The notes under the pieces: generated by a model
Database searches by the model: none
What the model was told of the DNA's origin: nothing
The model's input: the letters and a program-made list of their open reading frames with translations, nothing else
Source of the DNA: Roseinatronobacter domitianus
GTDB taxonomy: Bacteria; Pseudomonadota; Alphaproteobacteria; Rhodobacterales; Rhodobacteraceae
Length of the DNA stretch: 64,000 nt
NCBI RefSeq assembly: GCF_023336755.1
Contig: NZ_JALZWP010000005.1
Coordinates: 1-64,000 of the forward strand
Reading direction: 5' to 3'
Program-made: the position numbers and the translations under genes
Shown: piece after piece, positions 41,623 through 50,234 of the stretch
How positions within the stretch are numbered: position 1 is the first letter of the stretch
How the letters are laid out: each line of letters starts with the position of its first letter

Positions 41623-43335
41623 TTACTGCCAGGATGCGATGAGTTCGTCGTAAGAGACGGTCATCGGGGTTTCATCCTCGTTCTCCAGCTTGGGGTAAGG
41701 TGCGCCGGGCTGGGCGAACCAGTAGTCAGCATCACGCTCTTCGTTCATCTTCGGGCCAAGATCGCCCTGAACGCCAGCGCGCTCCAACCGCTCCATCACG
41801 CTTTCCATATCGGCGCAGAGCGAATCCAACGCCTCTTGCGCGGTTTTGGAACCAGCCATTGCGTCACCGATATTCTGCCACCACAGCTGCGCCAAGCGCG
41901 GATAGTCTGGCACATTGGTGCCGGTGGGCGACCACTGCACGCGCGCGGGCGAGCGGTAGAATTCCACCAGACCACCCAGACGCGGTGCGCGTTCGGTGAA
42001 GCTTTCATGATTGATGGAGGACTCGCGGATGAAGGTCAGGCCAACATGGCTCTTCTTCACATCCACTGTCTGCGAGGTGACGAATTGCGCATAAAGCCAA
42101 GCCGCTTTCGCCCGGTCGACCGGGGTCGACTTCATCAGCGTCCAGGAACCCACGTCCTGATAGCCAACCTTCTGGCCCTCTTTCCAGTATACCCCATGCG
42201 GGCTGGGTGCGAGGCGCCATTTCGGCGTGCCATCTTCGTTCATGACCGCATCGCTGTCGACCAGCGGTGCCACGAAGGTGGTGTAAAGGAACATCTGCTG
42301 CGCGATGTTGCCCTGACTGGGAACCGGACCTGCTTCAGAGAAGGTCATGCCCATAGCAGAGGGCGGCGAGTAGTTGTTCAGCCAGTCGATGGCTTTTTCC
42401 ACCGCATAGACAGCCGCAGGGCTGTTGGCGGCCCCACCACGATCGACACAGGCGCCCACGGGCTGTGACGCCTCATTCACGCGGATGCCCCATTCATCGA
42501 CCGGCAGGCCGTTGGGTTCACCCGTGTCGCCCATGCCAGCCATGGACATCCACGCATCGGTGTAGCGCCAGCCAAGGCTGGGGTCTTTTTTGCCGTAGTC
42601 CATGTTGCCAAAGACATTGTCAGCCGGACCACCGGCATAGGACATATCGCGTCCGGTGAAGAACTCGGCGATATGCTCATAGGCTGCCCAGTTGACCGGA
42701 ACGCCAAGGTCATACCCATAGGCCGCGCGGAAATCTTCCTGGCTTTGCGGGTGGTTGAACCAATCGTAGCGGAACCAATACAGGTTGGCGAATTGCTGTG
42801 ATGGCAACTGATACAGTTTGCCATCCGGCCCGGTGGTGAACTGGGTGCCGATGAAGTCTTCCAAGTTCAGGGTCGGGCTGGTGACATCGGCGGCTTCGCC
42901 TGCCATCCAGTCGGTCAGGTTACGCACCTGCTGGTAGCGCCAATGCGTGCCGATCAGATCAGAGTCGTTGGTGTAGGCGTCATAGACATTTTCACCCGAC
43001 TGCATCTGCGTTTGCAGCTTTTCGACCACATCGCCTTCGCCGATCAGGTCATGCGTGATGTTGATGCCGGTCATTGCGCTGAAAGCCGGGGCCAGCACCT
43101 GCGCTTCGTATTCATGCGTGGTGATGGTTTCCGACACAACTGTGATATCCATGCCGCGGAACGGTTCCGCCGCGTCGATGAACCACTGCATTTCAGCTTC
43201 TTGCTGGGCGCGGGTCAACGACGACAGGTCGCCGATCTCTGCGTCCAGGAACGCACGCGCGGCGTCCATATCGGCGAAGGCCGGACCCGCAAGGATCAGC
43301 AGCGCCGCCGTGGTTGATTTGAGGTTAAGGTTCAT
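41623..43335 (-). CDS. glpV: glycerol ABC transporter, periplasmic substrate-binding protein
   Basis: The 570-residue protein is the extracytoplasmic solute receptor of a GlpSTPQUV-type glycerol importer, as described in Rhizobium leguminosarum. It has a Sec signal (NLKSTTAALLILAGPAFA). The mature protein is of the large family-1 binding-protein type, with ITVVSETITTHEYEAQVLAP near residue 65 and DAYTNDSDLIGTHWRYQQ near 120. The ATG at 43335 follows AAGGGAGGA; the frame further up is not coding. A 94-base gap to glpU and a terminator behind it may raise its mRNA level over that of the other transporter genes. Confidence 0.92.
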   Translation of the reverse strand: MNLNLKSTTAALLILAGPAFADMDAARAFLDAEIGDLSSLTRAQQEAEMQWFIDAAEPFRGMDITVVSETITTHEYEAQVLAPAFSAMTGINITHDLIGEGDVVEKLQTQMQSGENVYDAYTNDSDLIGTHWRYQQVRNLTDWMAGEAADVTSPTLNLEDFIGTQFTTGPDGKLYQLPSQQFANLYWFRYDWFNHPQSQEDFRAAYGYDLGVPVNWAAYEHIAEFFTGRDMSYAGGPADNVFGNMDYGKKDPSLGWRYTDAWMSMAGMGDTGEPNGLPVDEWGIRVNEASQPVGACVDRGGAANSPAAVYAVEKAIDWLNNYSPPSAMGMTFSEAGPVPSQGNIAQQMFLYTTFVAPLVDSDAVMNEDGTPKWRLAPSPHGVYWKEGQKVGYQDVGSWTLMKSTPVDRAKAAWLYAQFVTSQTVDVKKSHVGLTFIRESSINHESFTERAPRLGGLVEFYRSPARVQWSPTGTNVPDYPRLAQLWWQNIGDAMAGSKTAQEALDSLCADMESVMERLERAGVQGDLGPKMNEERDADYWFAQPGAPYPKLENEDETPMTVSYDELIASWQ

Positions 43336-43429
43336 GTGGTGTCCTCCCTTTTTGAACCGGTGAAATGGGGCGGTCATGTTGCGCAAGCCGGGCCTCCCCT
43401 CCCCTGTCACGCCTGCGCACTGTCTTGGC

Positions 43430-43705
43430 CTAGACCCAGCGGAACACCGCTGCGGCATAGACCAGGCAGACTGCCATTGCCCAAGGCTGGGTGTCGGGTC
43501 CGACCAGACCCAGCCAGGCAAGATTAATGAAAGCACTTCCCAGAAGCGTGATGAACAGGCGGTCGCCGCGCGTCGTCTCTATGCGCAGGATGCCCACACG
43601 CGGGCTTTCCGGGAATTTGAGCGCCAGCACGGTGAACAGCACCAGCAGGCTTGCGATAACGATGAAAAAGATCGCGGTTGGTTGGGTCCAGGCCATCCAC
43701 TCCAT
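43430..43705 (-). CDS. glpU: small membrane protein of the glycerol transporter operon (DUF2160)
   Basis: The 91-residue protein has two or three membrane helices (TAIFFIVIASLLVLFTVLAL, LFITLLGSAFINLAWLGLV and a C-terminal WAMAVCLVYAAAVF) and a short cytoplasmic loop with RIETTRGDR. It fits the DUF2160 family, called GlpU where it sits in glpSTPQUV operons. Its role in glycerol uptake is not settled. It lies 22 bases behind glpQ. Confidence 0.88.
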   Translation of the reverse strand: MEWMAWTQPTAIFFIVIASLLVLFTVLALKFPESPRVGILRIETTRGDRLFITLLGSAFINLAWLGLVGPDTQPWAMAVCLVYAAAVFRWV

Positions 43706-43727
43706 GTGTCGTCCTCCCTATGCTGGT

Positions 43728-44594
43728 TTACACGCGGCCCAGGGCAAAGCCCTTGGCGATATAGTTGCGCACGAAATAGATCACCAAGGCCCCCGGCACG
43801 ATGGTCAGGATACCTGCTGCAGCCAGCACCCCCCAATCGACACCCGCCGCGCCGACCGTGCGGGTCATGGTGGCCGCAATGGGTTTGGCATTGACCGTGG
43901 TCAGGGTGCGCGACAGCAGCAGTTCCACCCATGAGAACATGAAGCAGAAGAACGCCGCGACCCCGATGCCCGATGCGATCAGCGGAGTGAAGATTTTGAC
44001 GAAGAAAGCACCAAAGCTGTAGCCGTCAAGGTAGGCGGTCTCGTCAATTTCCTTGGGCACGCCGCGCATGAACCCTTCAAGGATCCAGACCGCCAGCGGC
44101 ACGTTGAACAGACAATGCGCCAGCGCCACCGCGATATGCGTGTCAAACAGCCCAACCGAGGAATAGAGCTGGAAGAACGGCAGCGCGAACACGGCAGGCG
44201 GTGCCATGCGGTTGGTCAGCAACCAGAAGAACAGGTGCTTGTCGCCCATGAAATGATAGCGGCTGAAGGCATAGGCGGCAGGCAGCGCCACGGCGAGGCT
44301 GATAACCGTGTTCAGCACCACATAAATCAGCGTGTTGACATAGCCCATATACCAGCTTGGGTCGGTCAGAATGGTGACGTAGTTCTGCAATGTCAGATCA
44401 CGCGGCCAAAGCGTGAAGCTGCTGAGGATTTCGCCATTCGTTTTCAGGCTCATGTTCATCAGCCAATAGATCGGCAACATCAGGAACACGAGGTAGAGCG
44501 TCATCACCACGGCGCGGCTGTTGATGCGCGGCAGGCCGAACCCGGTGCGGGTTTTGGCGCTGCTGGCGGTCCGGGTCACGATTGCATCGGCCAT
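43728..44594 (-). CDS. glpQ: glycerol ABC transporter permease GlpQ
   Basis: The 288-residue inner-membrane permease has six membrane helices and the ATPase-contacting EAA loop, here EIDETAYLDGYSFGAFFVKI near residue 185. It is of the MalG/UgpE class. It pairs with GlpP, whose gene ends three bases upstream. The assignment to glycerol rests on the operon, which contains glpD, glpK and the GlpS/GlpT ATPases. The symbol refers to the transporter and not to the phosphodiesterase GlpQ of E. coli. Confidence 0.9.
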   Translation of the reverse strand: MADAIVTRTASSAKTRTGFGLPRINSRAVVMTLYLVFLMLPIYWLMNMSLKTNGEILSSFTLWPRDLTLQNYVTILTDPSWYMGYVNTLIYVVLNTVISLAVALPAAYAFSRYHFMGDKHLFFWLLTNRMAPPAVFALPFFQLYSSVGLFDTHIAVALAHCLFNVPLAVWILEGFMRGVPKEIDETAYLDGYSFGAFFVKIFTPLIASGIGVAAFFCFMFSWVELLLSRTLTTVNAKPIAATMTRTVGAAGVDWGVLAAAGILTIVPGALVIYFVRNYIAKGFALGRV

Positions 44595-44597
44595 CCG

Positions 44598-45467
44598 TCA
44601 CATCCCCTTCTTGTCTAGATTGGTCATCACCGTGTAGAACACCCAGCTGATCGCAAGGATCACAAGGAAATACATGATCGAGAAGGCCGCAGCCGGACCA
44701 AGATCAAACTGGCCAAGTGCCATTTTCACCAGGTCGATCGAAAGCATCGTGGTCGTGCTGCCCGGCCCGCCGCCGGTGACAACGAACGGCTCTGTATAGA
44801 TCATGAAACTGTCCATGAAGCGCAGCAACACAGCGATCATCAGAACGCCCATCATCTTGGGCAGTTCGATATACCGAAACACGGCCCAACGGCTGGCTTG
44901 GTCAATCTTGGCCGCCTGATAATAAGCATCTGGGATGGATTTCAGCCCGGCATAGGCCAACAGTGCCACCAATGATGTCCAATGCCAGACATCCATCGCG
45001 ATGATCGTCACCCATGCATCGAACGGGTCCTGAGTGTAGTTGTAGTCAATCCCAAGTTTATCAAGCGTGTAACCCAGCAGACCAATGTCCACCCGGCCAA
45101 ACACCTGCCAGATGGTGCCCACCACATTCCACGGAATAAGCAGCGGCAAGGACATGACCACAAGGCAGAAACTGGCCCAGAACCCGCTTTTCGGCATGTT
45201 CAGCGCGACATACACGCCCAGCGGCACTTCTATCGCGAGGATGATGCCAGAGAACATCAACTGCCGTTGCAGCGCGTTCCACATGCGGTCGTCATGCAAC
45301 ATCTTCTCGAACCATTCTAGGCCGGCCCAGAAGAACTGATTGTTGCCAAAACTGTCCTGCACCGAATAGTTGACCACCGTCATCAGCGGAATAACCGCCG
45401 AAAACGCCACAAGAATAAGGACCGGGAGCACAAGAAACCATGCTTTCTGGTTGACGGTCTTGTTCAT
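44598..45467 (-). CDS. glpP: glycerol ABC transporter permease GlpP
   Basis: The 289-residue MalF/UgpA-class permease starts MNKTVNQKAWF and has six membrane helices. The EAA loop is PDAYYQAAKIDQASRWAVF near residue 190. Its ATG overlaps the stop of glpT as TAATG (45465-45469), and glpQ follows after three bases, so the translation of the three genes is tightly coupled. A longer frame to 45500 is inside glpT. Confidence 0.9.
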   Translation of the reverse strand: MNKTVNQKAWFLVLPVLILVAFSAVIPLMTVVNYSVQDSFGNNQFFWAGLEWFEKMLHDDRMWNALQRQLMFSGIILAIEVPLGVYVALNMPKSGFWASFCLVVMSLPLLIPWNVVGTIWQVFGRVDIGLLGYTLDKLGIDYNYTQDPFDAWVTIIAMDVWHWTSLVALLAYAGLKSIPDAYYQAAKIDQASRWAVFRYIELPKMMGVLMIAVLLRFMDSFMIYTEPFVVTGGGPGSTTTMLSIDLVKMALGQFDLGPAAAFSIMYFLVILAISWVFYTVMTNLDKKGM

Positions 45468-46549
45468 TACGCGGCCCTCCCCTGTGGCGCGACGCGCCAA
45501 TCGTCGGCATAGACATTCACATGCGCCGGATCGAACCAGACGCGGGTCATATCCGGGCTGATCTGGTCGTCTTCTCCGGCAACAATGTTGATTTCTTGTC
45601 CGAACAGCTCTGCGCGGACCAGCTTATGCCGTCCCACATCCTCGACGCGCCGCACCTTCACGGGCAGGCCCGCATCGGCGCTCAGACGCGCGAATTCGGG
45701 ACGGATGCCAATGGCGGTCTTGCCGGTAATCGTGCCATATCCATCGGGTAGCGCCAGTTCGGTGCCATGCACGATGGCGCGCGCGCCTTCCACCTGCGCC
45801 GGGATCACGTTCATACCGGGAGAGCCGATGAAATACCCCACGAAAGTATGCGCGGGCCGCTCGAACAATTCCTCTGGCGTGCCGATCTGCACCACGCGCC
45901 CGTCATACATGACCACCACCTTGTCAGCGAAGGTCAGCGCCTCTGTCTGGTCATGCGTGACATAGATCATCGTATGGCCAAAATCGTGATGCAACTTCTT
46001 AAGCTGCGTGCGCAATTCCCACTTCATATGCGGGTCGATCACGGTCAGCGGCTCGTCGAACAGCAGCGCATTGACATCCTTGCGCACCATGCCGCGGCCA
46101 AGGCTGATCTTCTGCTTGGCATCCGCTGTCAGCCCGCGCGCCTTGCGGTCCAGCTCTGCCTCCATCCCGATCATGGTTGCAATTTCCTGCACCCGCGCGG
46201 CAACATAAGCCGGGTCTTCGCCCCGGTTGCGCAGCGGAAAGGAAAGGTTATCGCGCACCGTCATGGTGTCGTAGACCACCGGGAACTGGAACACCTGCGC
46301 AATGTTGCGATCTGCCGTCGTGGCCTGCGTCACGTCCTCCCCGTTGAACAGGATACGGCCCTGAGACGGGTGCAGCAGCCCGGAAATGATGTTCAGAAGC
46401 GTGGATTTACCACAGCCGGATGACCCAAGCAGCGCATAGGCCGCGCCATCCTCCCAGTCATGGTTAAGTTCCTTCAACGCAAAATCATCTTCCGATTTTG
46501 GATTCGGAAGGTAAGAATGCGCAAGATTGTCGAGTGTGATGCGTGCCAA
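45467..46549 (-). CDS. glpT: glycerol ABC transporter ATPase GlpT, degenerate signature motif
   Basis: One of two ATPases of the glycerol importer, 360 residues, MalK/UgpC class with a C-terminal regulatory (TOBE) domain from about residue 240. Walker A GSSGCGKST (42-50), Walker B ALLFDE (161-166) and H-loop His199 (YVTHDQTEAL) are intact. The signature, usually LSGGQ, is replaced by LTADAKQKISLGRG (140-153), so it cannot complete a normal ATP site on its partner. The partner GlpS has the reverse defect. This divergence is, to my memory, shared by GlpT proteins of rhizobia. The name is that of the ABC system, not the E. coli antiporter. Confidence 0.9.
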   Translation of the reverse strand: MARITLDNLAHSYLPNPKSEDDFALKELNHDWEDGAAYALLGSSGCGKSTLLNIISGLLHPSQGRILFNGEDVTQATTADRNIAQVFQFPVVYDTMTVRDNLSFPLRNRGEDPAYVAARVQEIATMIGMEAELDRKARGLTADAKQKISLGRGMVRKDVNALLFDEPLTVIDPHMKWELRTQLKKLHHDFGHTMIYVTHDQTEALTFADKVVVMYDGRVVQIGTPEELFERPAHTFVGYFIGSPGMNVIPAQVEGARAIVHGTELALPDGYGTITGKTAIGIRPEFARLSADAGLPVKVRRVEDVGRHKLVRAELFGQEINIVAGEDDQISPDMTRVWFDPAHVNVYADDWRVAPQGRAA

Positions 46550-46564
46550 AGCGTCGTATCCTCC

Positions 46565-47653
46565 TCAGGCCGCCAGCGCGTAAGCGGCGGGTGCGACCAA
46601 GTGGCCATCTGCGTCGAAAATGTAGACATGGCGCGGGTCCAGCCACACCGACAACTCGCGGCCCAACTCCAACTCGTGCACGCCATGCACCAACCCCACC
46701 CAGCGTTCGCCATGATGGTCCAGATGCACGAAGGTTTCCGAGCCGGTCAGTTCCGTCACGTTCAGCGTGGCGTGAAATTCGACTGCATCGGCGGAATGTT
46801 TGCCGATTTCCAAGTGGTTGGGCCGGAACCCGGCGATATAGTCGCCATCTGCCAATGCCGCCAACTGACCCGTTGCAGGGGCGTTTTGTCCATCGCCAAA
46901 GGCGATAGCGCCCCCCTTTTTCTGGATCGTCAGAAAATTCATGGGCGGATCGCTGAAAACCCGCGCGGTCGTCGCATCGACCGGCTGGCGGTAAACATCG
47001 GGCGTCAGGCCGAATTGCGTGACACGCCCCTCACACAAGGTAGCGGTGTTGCCACCCAGCAAAAGCGCCTCTTCCGGTTCGGTTGTGGCATAGACGAATA
47101 TCGACCCGGACGCCTCGAATATCTTGGGAATTTCGATCCGCAATTCCTCGCGCAGCTTGTAATCCAGATTGGCAAGGGGTTCGTCCAGCAAGACCAACCC
47201 GGCATTCTTAACCAAGGCGCGCGCCAATGCGCAGCGCTGTTGTTGCCCGCCCGACAATTCCAGCGGCTTGCGGTCCAGCATAGGCGTCAGTTTCATAAGT
47301 TCCGCTGTTTCACGCACGCGGGCATCAATCTCAGACTGTTTCAGTCCCATCAGCTTCATAGGAGAGGCGATATTGTCGTAAACGCTCATTGACGGGTAGT
47401 TGATGAATTGCTGGTAGACCATCGCAACCTTGCGATCCTGAACCCGCATTCCGGTCACGTCCTTGCCGTTCCAGATCACCTTTCCGGTCGCGGGCACATC
47501 CAGCCCCGCCATCAGCCGCATCAGCGATGTCTTCCCCGAGAGCGTTGGGCCCAAAAGCACGTTCATCGTGCCTTTTTCCAACGTCAGGTCGGTCGGGTAG
47601 ATGTGCACCTGTCCGTCAACCTGTTTCGATACACCCTGTAACTCCAACGACAT
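46565..47653 (-). CDS. glpS: glycerol ABC transporter ATPase GlpS, H-loop His missing
   Basis: The second ATPase of the glycerol importer, 362 residues. Walker A is the unusual GPTLSGKTS (35-43). The signature LSGGQQQR (133-140) and Walker B LVLLDE (153-158) are intact. The H-loop histidine is replaced by Thr191 (VYATTEPEEAL where VTHDQ would be expected). Residues 240-362 form the TOBE-like regulatory part. The start MSLELQGV at 47653, ten bases behind glpD, is chosen over an upstream frame to 47800 within glpD. glpT follows after 15 bases. Confidence 0.9.
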   Translation of the reverse strand: MSLELQGVSKQVDGQVHIYPTDLTLEKGTMNVLLGPTLSGKTSLMRLMAGLDVPATGKVIWNGKDVTGMRVQDRKVAMVYQQFINYPSMSVYDNIASPMKLMGLKQSEIDARVRETAELMKLTPMLDRKPLELSGGQQQRCALARALVKNAGLVLLDEPLANLDYKLREELRIEIPKIFEASGSIFVYATTEPEEALLLGGNTATLCEGRVTQFGLTPDVYRQPVDATTARVFSDPPMNFLTIQKKGGAIAFGDGQNAPATGQLAALADGDYIAGFRPNHLEIGKHSADAVEFHATLNVTELTGSETFVHLDHHGERWVGLVHGVHELELGRELSVWLDPRHVYIFDADGHLVAPAAYALAA

Positions 47654-47663
47654 GCCGCCCCCC

Positions 47664-49259
47664 TTATTCCGCCGCTTGGCGCATATGCTCGCGTTGTGTT
47701 GCCATCCATGCGTCAAGCGCGGCAATTTCATCCTTTGACAGCCGAAGCCCCAGTTTGCTGCGCCTCCACACAACATCCTCGGCCCGCTTTGCGAATTCAT
47801 GCTCCATCAACCAAAGCACTTCTGCCTCGGTCAGCGTTGCGCCAAAATCGCGGCCCAAATCTTCTGCACCGGTCGCGCCCTCCAGAATGCGCGCGACATC
47901 CGTGCCATACCCCCGCACCAGGCGCAGCGCCCAAGCGTTGGTCAGGAAGGGATAGTTCCGGCGCAATTCGGCTACCAGCTCAGACACGCCATCCACCGGG
48001 AAATCTCCGCCAGGCAATGTCACACCCGCTGTCCAATTCCCCTTGGTCACGGAAAGCTCCGCCGTGATCTTGTCCATCGCAGCCTCTGCGAGCCGCCGGT
48101 AAGTGGTTATCTTGCCGCCGAAAATATTCAAAAGCGGCGCACCGCCGGCTTTGTCCACCTTCAACGTGTAATCGCGTGTGGCAGCCGTCGCACTGGATGC
48201 GCCGTCATCATAAAGCGGGCGGACACCGGAATAGCTCCAGACCACCTGTTCCTTGGTCACCGGCTTGGCAAAATATTGGCTGGCGAAATTCAGCAGGTAG
48301 TCGCGTTCTTCCGGGGTGCATTCGGGCGCTTTCGAGGGGTCTTCATGCTCGGCATCCGTGGTGCCGATCAGGGTGAAATCCGTCTCGTAGGGGATGGCGA
48401 AAATGATCCGCCCATCGGTCCCTTGAAAGAAGTAGCACTTGTCATGGTCGAACAGTTTACGGGTCACGATATGGCTACCGCGCACAAGGCGAACGCCATC
48501 GCTACTGTTGCTGCGCAGCTTGGTCTGGATGATATCACCCACCCAAGGCCCACCCGCGTTCACCAGCATCCGCGCATAATGCACTTTGGTGCTGCCGGTT
48601 TCCGTGTCTTCTGTTTCTACACGCCACAGATCATCCTCGCGCTGCGCAGAGACGACCTTGGTGCGCGTCATGATCTGTGCCCCGCGCATCGCGGCGTCGC
48701 GGGCATTCAGCGACACAAGGCGCGAATCCTCGACCCAGCAATCGGAATATTCATAAGCCTTGGCGAATTGCGGCTGCAAAGGCGCGCCTTCGGGACTATT
48801 GCGCAGGTCCAGCGTGCGGGTGCCCGGCAGGATCTTGCGGCCGCCCAAAGTGTCATACAGAAACAAGCCCAAGCGGATCAACCAAGCCGGGCGCCGTCCC
48901 TTCATCCAGGGCATGACAACACTCAGCAAGCGCGAGGTCGGCGTGTCCGACTCGAACCGCATATCCTTGTGATACGGCAACACAAAGCGCATGGGCCACG
49001 CGATATGCGGCATGGCGCGCAGCAATACCTCACGTTCGACCAGGGCTTCGCGGACAAGCCTGAATTCAAAATATTCAAGGTAGCGCAAGCCACCGTGAAA
49101 CAGCTTTGTCGAAGAAGAGGATGTCGCCGATGCAATATCGTTCATCTCGGCCAGCGCAACCGACAGGCCGCGCCCGGCAGCATCGCGTGCAATCCCGCAC
49201 CCGTTGATACCACCACCAATAATGAACACGTCGCTGACGCGCGACAAACGCTGGCTCAT
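47664..49259 (-). CDS. glpD: glycerol-3-phosphate dehydrogenase, aerobic FAD type
   Basis: GlpD oxidises glycerol-3-phosphate to dihydroxyacetone phosphate at the membrane and passes electrons to quinone. The 531-residue flavoprotein has the dinucleotide fold FIIGGGINGCGIARDAAGRG at residues 12-31 and the family signature SSSSTKLFHGGLRYLE near 47. IFGGKITTYRRLAE and the C-terminal accessory domain follow. It heads the glp operon, with GGGAGGA before the ATG, and is divergent from glpR across an AT-rich control region. Confidence 0.96.
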   Translation of the reverse strand: MSQRLSRVSDVFIIGGGINGCGIARDAAGRGLSVALAEMNDIASATSSSSTKLFHGGLRYLEYFEFRLVREALVEREVLLRAMPHIAWPMRFVLPYHKDMRFESDTPTSRLLSVVMPWMKGRRPAWLIRLGLFLYDTLGGRKILPGTRTLDLRNSPEGAPLQPQFAKAYEYSDCWVEDSRLVSLNARDAAMRGAQIMTRTKVVSAQREDDLWRVETEDTETGSTKVHYARMLVNAGGPWVGDIIQTKLRSNSSDGVRLVRGSHIVTRKLFDHDKCYFFQGTDGRIIFAIPYETDFTLIGTTDAEHEDPSKAPECTPEERDYLLNFASQYFAKPVTKEQVVWSYSGVRPLYDDGASSATAATRDYTLKVDKAGGAPLLNIFGGKITTYRRLAEAAMDKITAELSVTKGNWTAGVTLPGGDFPVDGVSELVAELRRNYPFLTNAWALRLVRGYGTDVARILEGATGAEDLGRDFGATLTEAEVLWLMEHEFAKRAEDVVWRRSKLGLRLSKDEIAALDAWMATQREHMRQAAE

Positions 49260-49325
49260 CGCTTCCTCCCAAGCTTCGAACTGACCACAAACTTGCGCAG
49301 ATAAATGAAAAACGCAATAGTTTTA

Positions 49326-49346
49326 TTTTCGTTTGTGTTCGTTTTT
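49326..49346. promoter_or_regulatory. candidate GlpR operator (TTCGTTT direct repeats)
   Basis: In the 207-base divergent region between glpD and glpR, TTCGTTT occurs twice, 11 bases apart (49328-49334 and 49339-49345), within an AT-rich stretch. GlpR of the DeoR family is known in other bacteria to bind repeated sites containing TTCG. The position about 70-85 bases before the glpD start suits repression of glpD and the transporter genes. A weak promoter-like pair on the minus strand lies close by (TTGCGT at about 49311). Confidence 0.5.
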
Positions 49347-49466
49347 GGGGATTTAGCGGCGAAAGCCTTGAAAACTAGATAAAATCAAAACTTTCCGCAC
49401 CGCAACTGTTTGCCTTGGCGCGGTTTGCCCATATCATTACCTTTTTGTAAATTCAGAGCCGCGTAC

Positions 49467-50231
49467 ATGTCGCAAACCTTCCGTTATCCGACCATCTTGG
49501 AAATCGCCCGCCGCGAGGGGAAAGTCACCGTCGACGGGCTGGCCGAGCATTTTGGCGTGACCCTGCAAACCATCCGCAGAGATCTGACCGAACTGGCCGA
49601 TGCCGGCAAACTGGAACGCGTGCATGGCGGCGCGATCCTGCCATCCGGGACAACGAATATCGGCTACGAAGAACGCCGCGCGCTGAATACGGACGCAAAA
49701 TCTGCGATCGCACGGGCTTGCGCTGCGCGGATTTCTGACAACTCGTCATTATTCCTGAATATCGGCACCACGACAGAAGCGGTCGCGCATGAATTGCTGC
49801 ACCGTGAGAACCTGATGGTAGTTACGAACAACATCAATGTTGCCAATATTCTTGTGTCCAATCCGGGCTGCGAAATTGTCCTGACAGGCGGCCATCTGCG
49901 CCGTGCCGATGGCGGGCTGGTCGGGCAGCTTGCCGCCGAAACCATCCGCAATTTCAAGTTCGACCTTGCCGTGATCGGCTGCTCGGCGCTGGATATCGAC
50001 GGCGACATGCTGGACTTCGACATTCAGGAAGTCAGCGTCAGCCAAGCCATCTTGCGCCAGTCACGCCGCAGTTTTCTGGTGGCGGACCATTCCAAGTTCA
50101 AGCGCAGCGCGCCGGCCCGCATTGCGTCTATGGCCGATGTGGACGTGTTCTTCACCGACCGCCCCGTGCCAGAGAGCTTGGGCCAATCCTGCGCCGATTG
50201 GGGCACCGAGGTGGTGGCGGCGCAGGCCTGA
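49467..50231 (+). CDS. glpR: glycerol regulon repressor, DeoR family
   Basis: The 254-residue protein has a DeoR-type N-terminal helix-turn-helix (GKVTVDGLAEHFGVTLQTIR, then RDLTELADAGKLERVHGGA). The sugar-phosphate-binding domain follows, with NIGTTTEAVAHELL near residue 97 and LTGGHLRR near 138. DFDIQEVSVSQAIL and VADHSKF lie further on, as in GlpR proteins that respond to glycerol-3-phosphate. It is divergent from the glp operon it is expected to control. The start at 49467 (MSQTFRYP) fits the family; an upstream ATG at 49410 gives a non-homologous extension. Its stop is three bases from the convergent uup gene. Confidence 0.92.
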   Translation: MSQTFRYPTILEIARREGKVTVDGLAEHFGVTLQTIRRDLTELADAGKLERVHGGAILPSGTTNIGYEERRALNTDAKSAIARACAARISDNSSLFLNIGTTTEAVAHELLHRENLMVVTNNINVANILVSNPGCEIVLTGGHLRRADGGLVGQLAAETIRNFKFDLAVIGCSALDIDGDMLDFDIQEVSVSQAILRQSRRSFLVADHSKFKRSAPARIASMADVDVFFTDRPVPESLGQSCADWGTEVVAAQA

Positions 50232-50234
50232 CAC

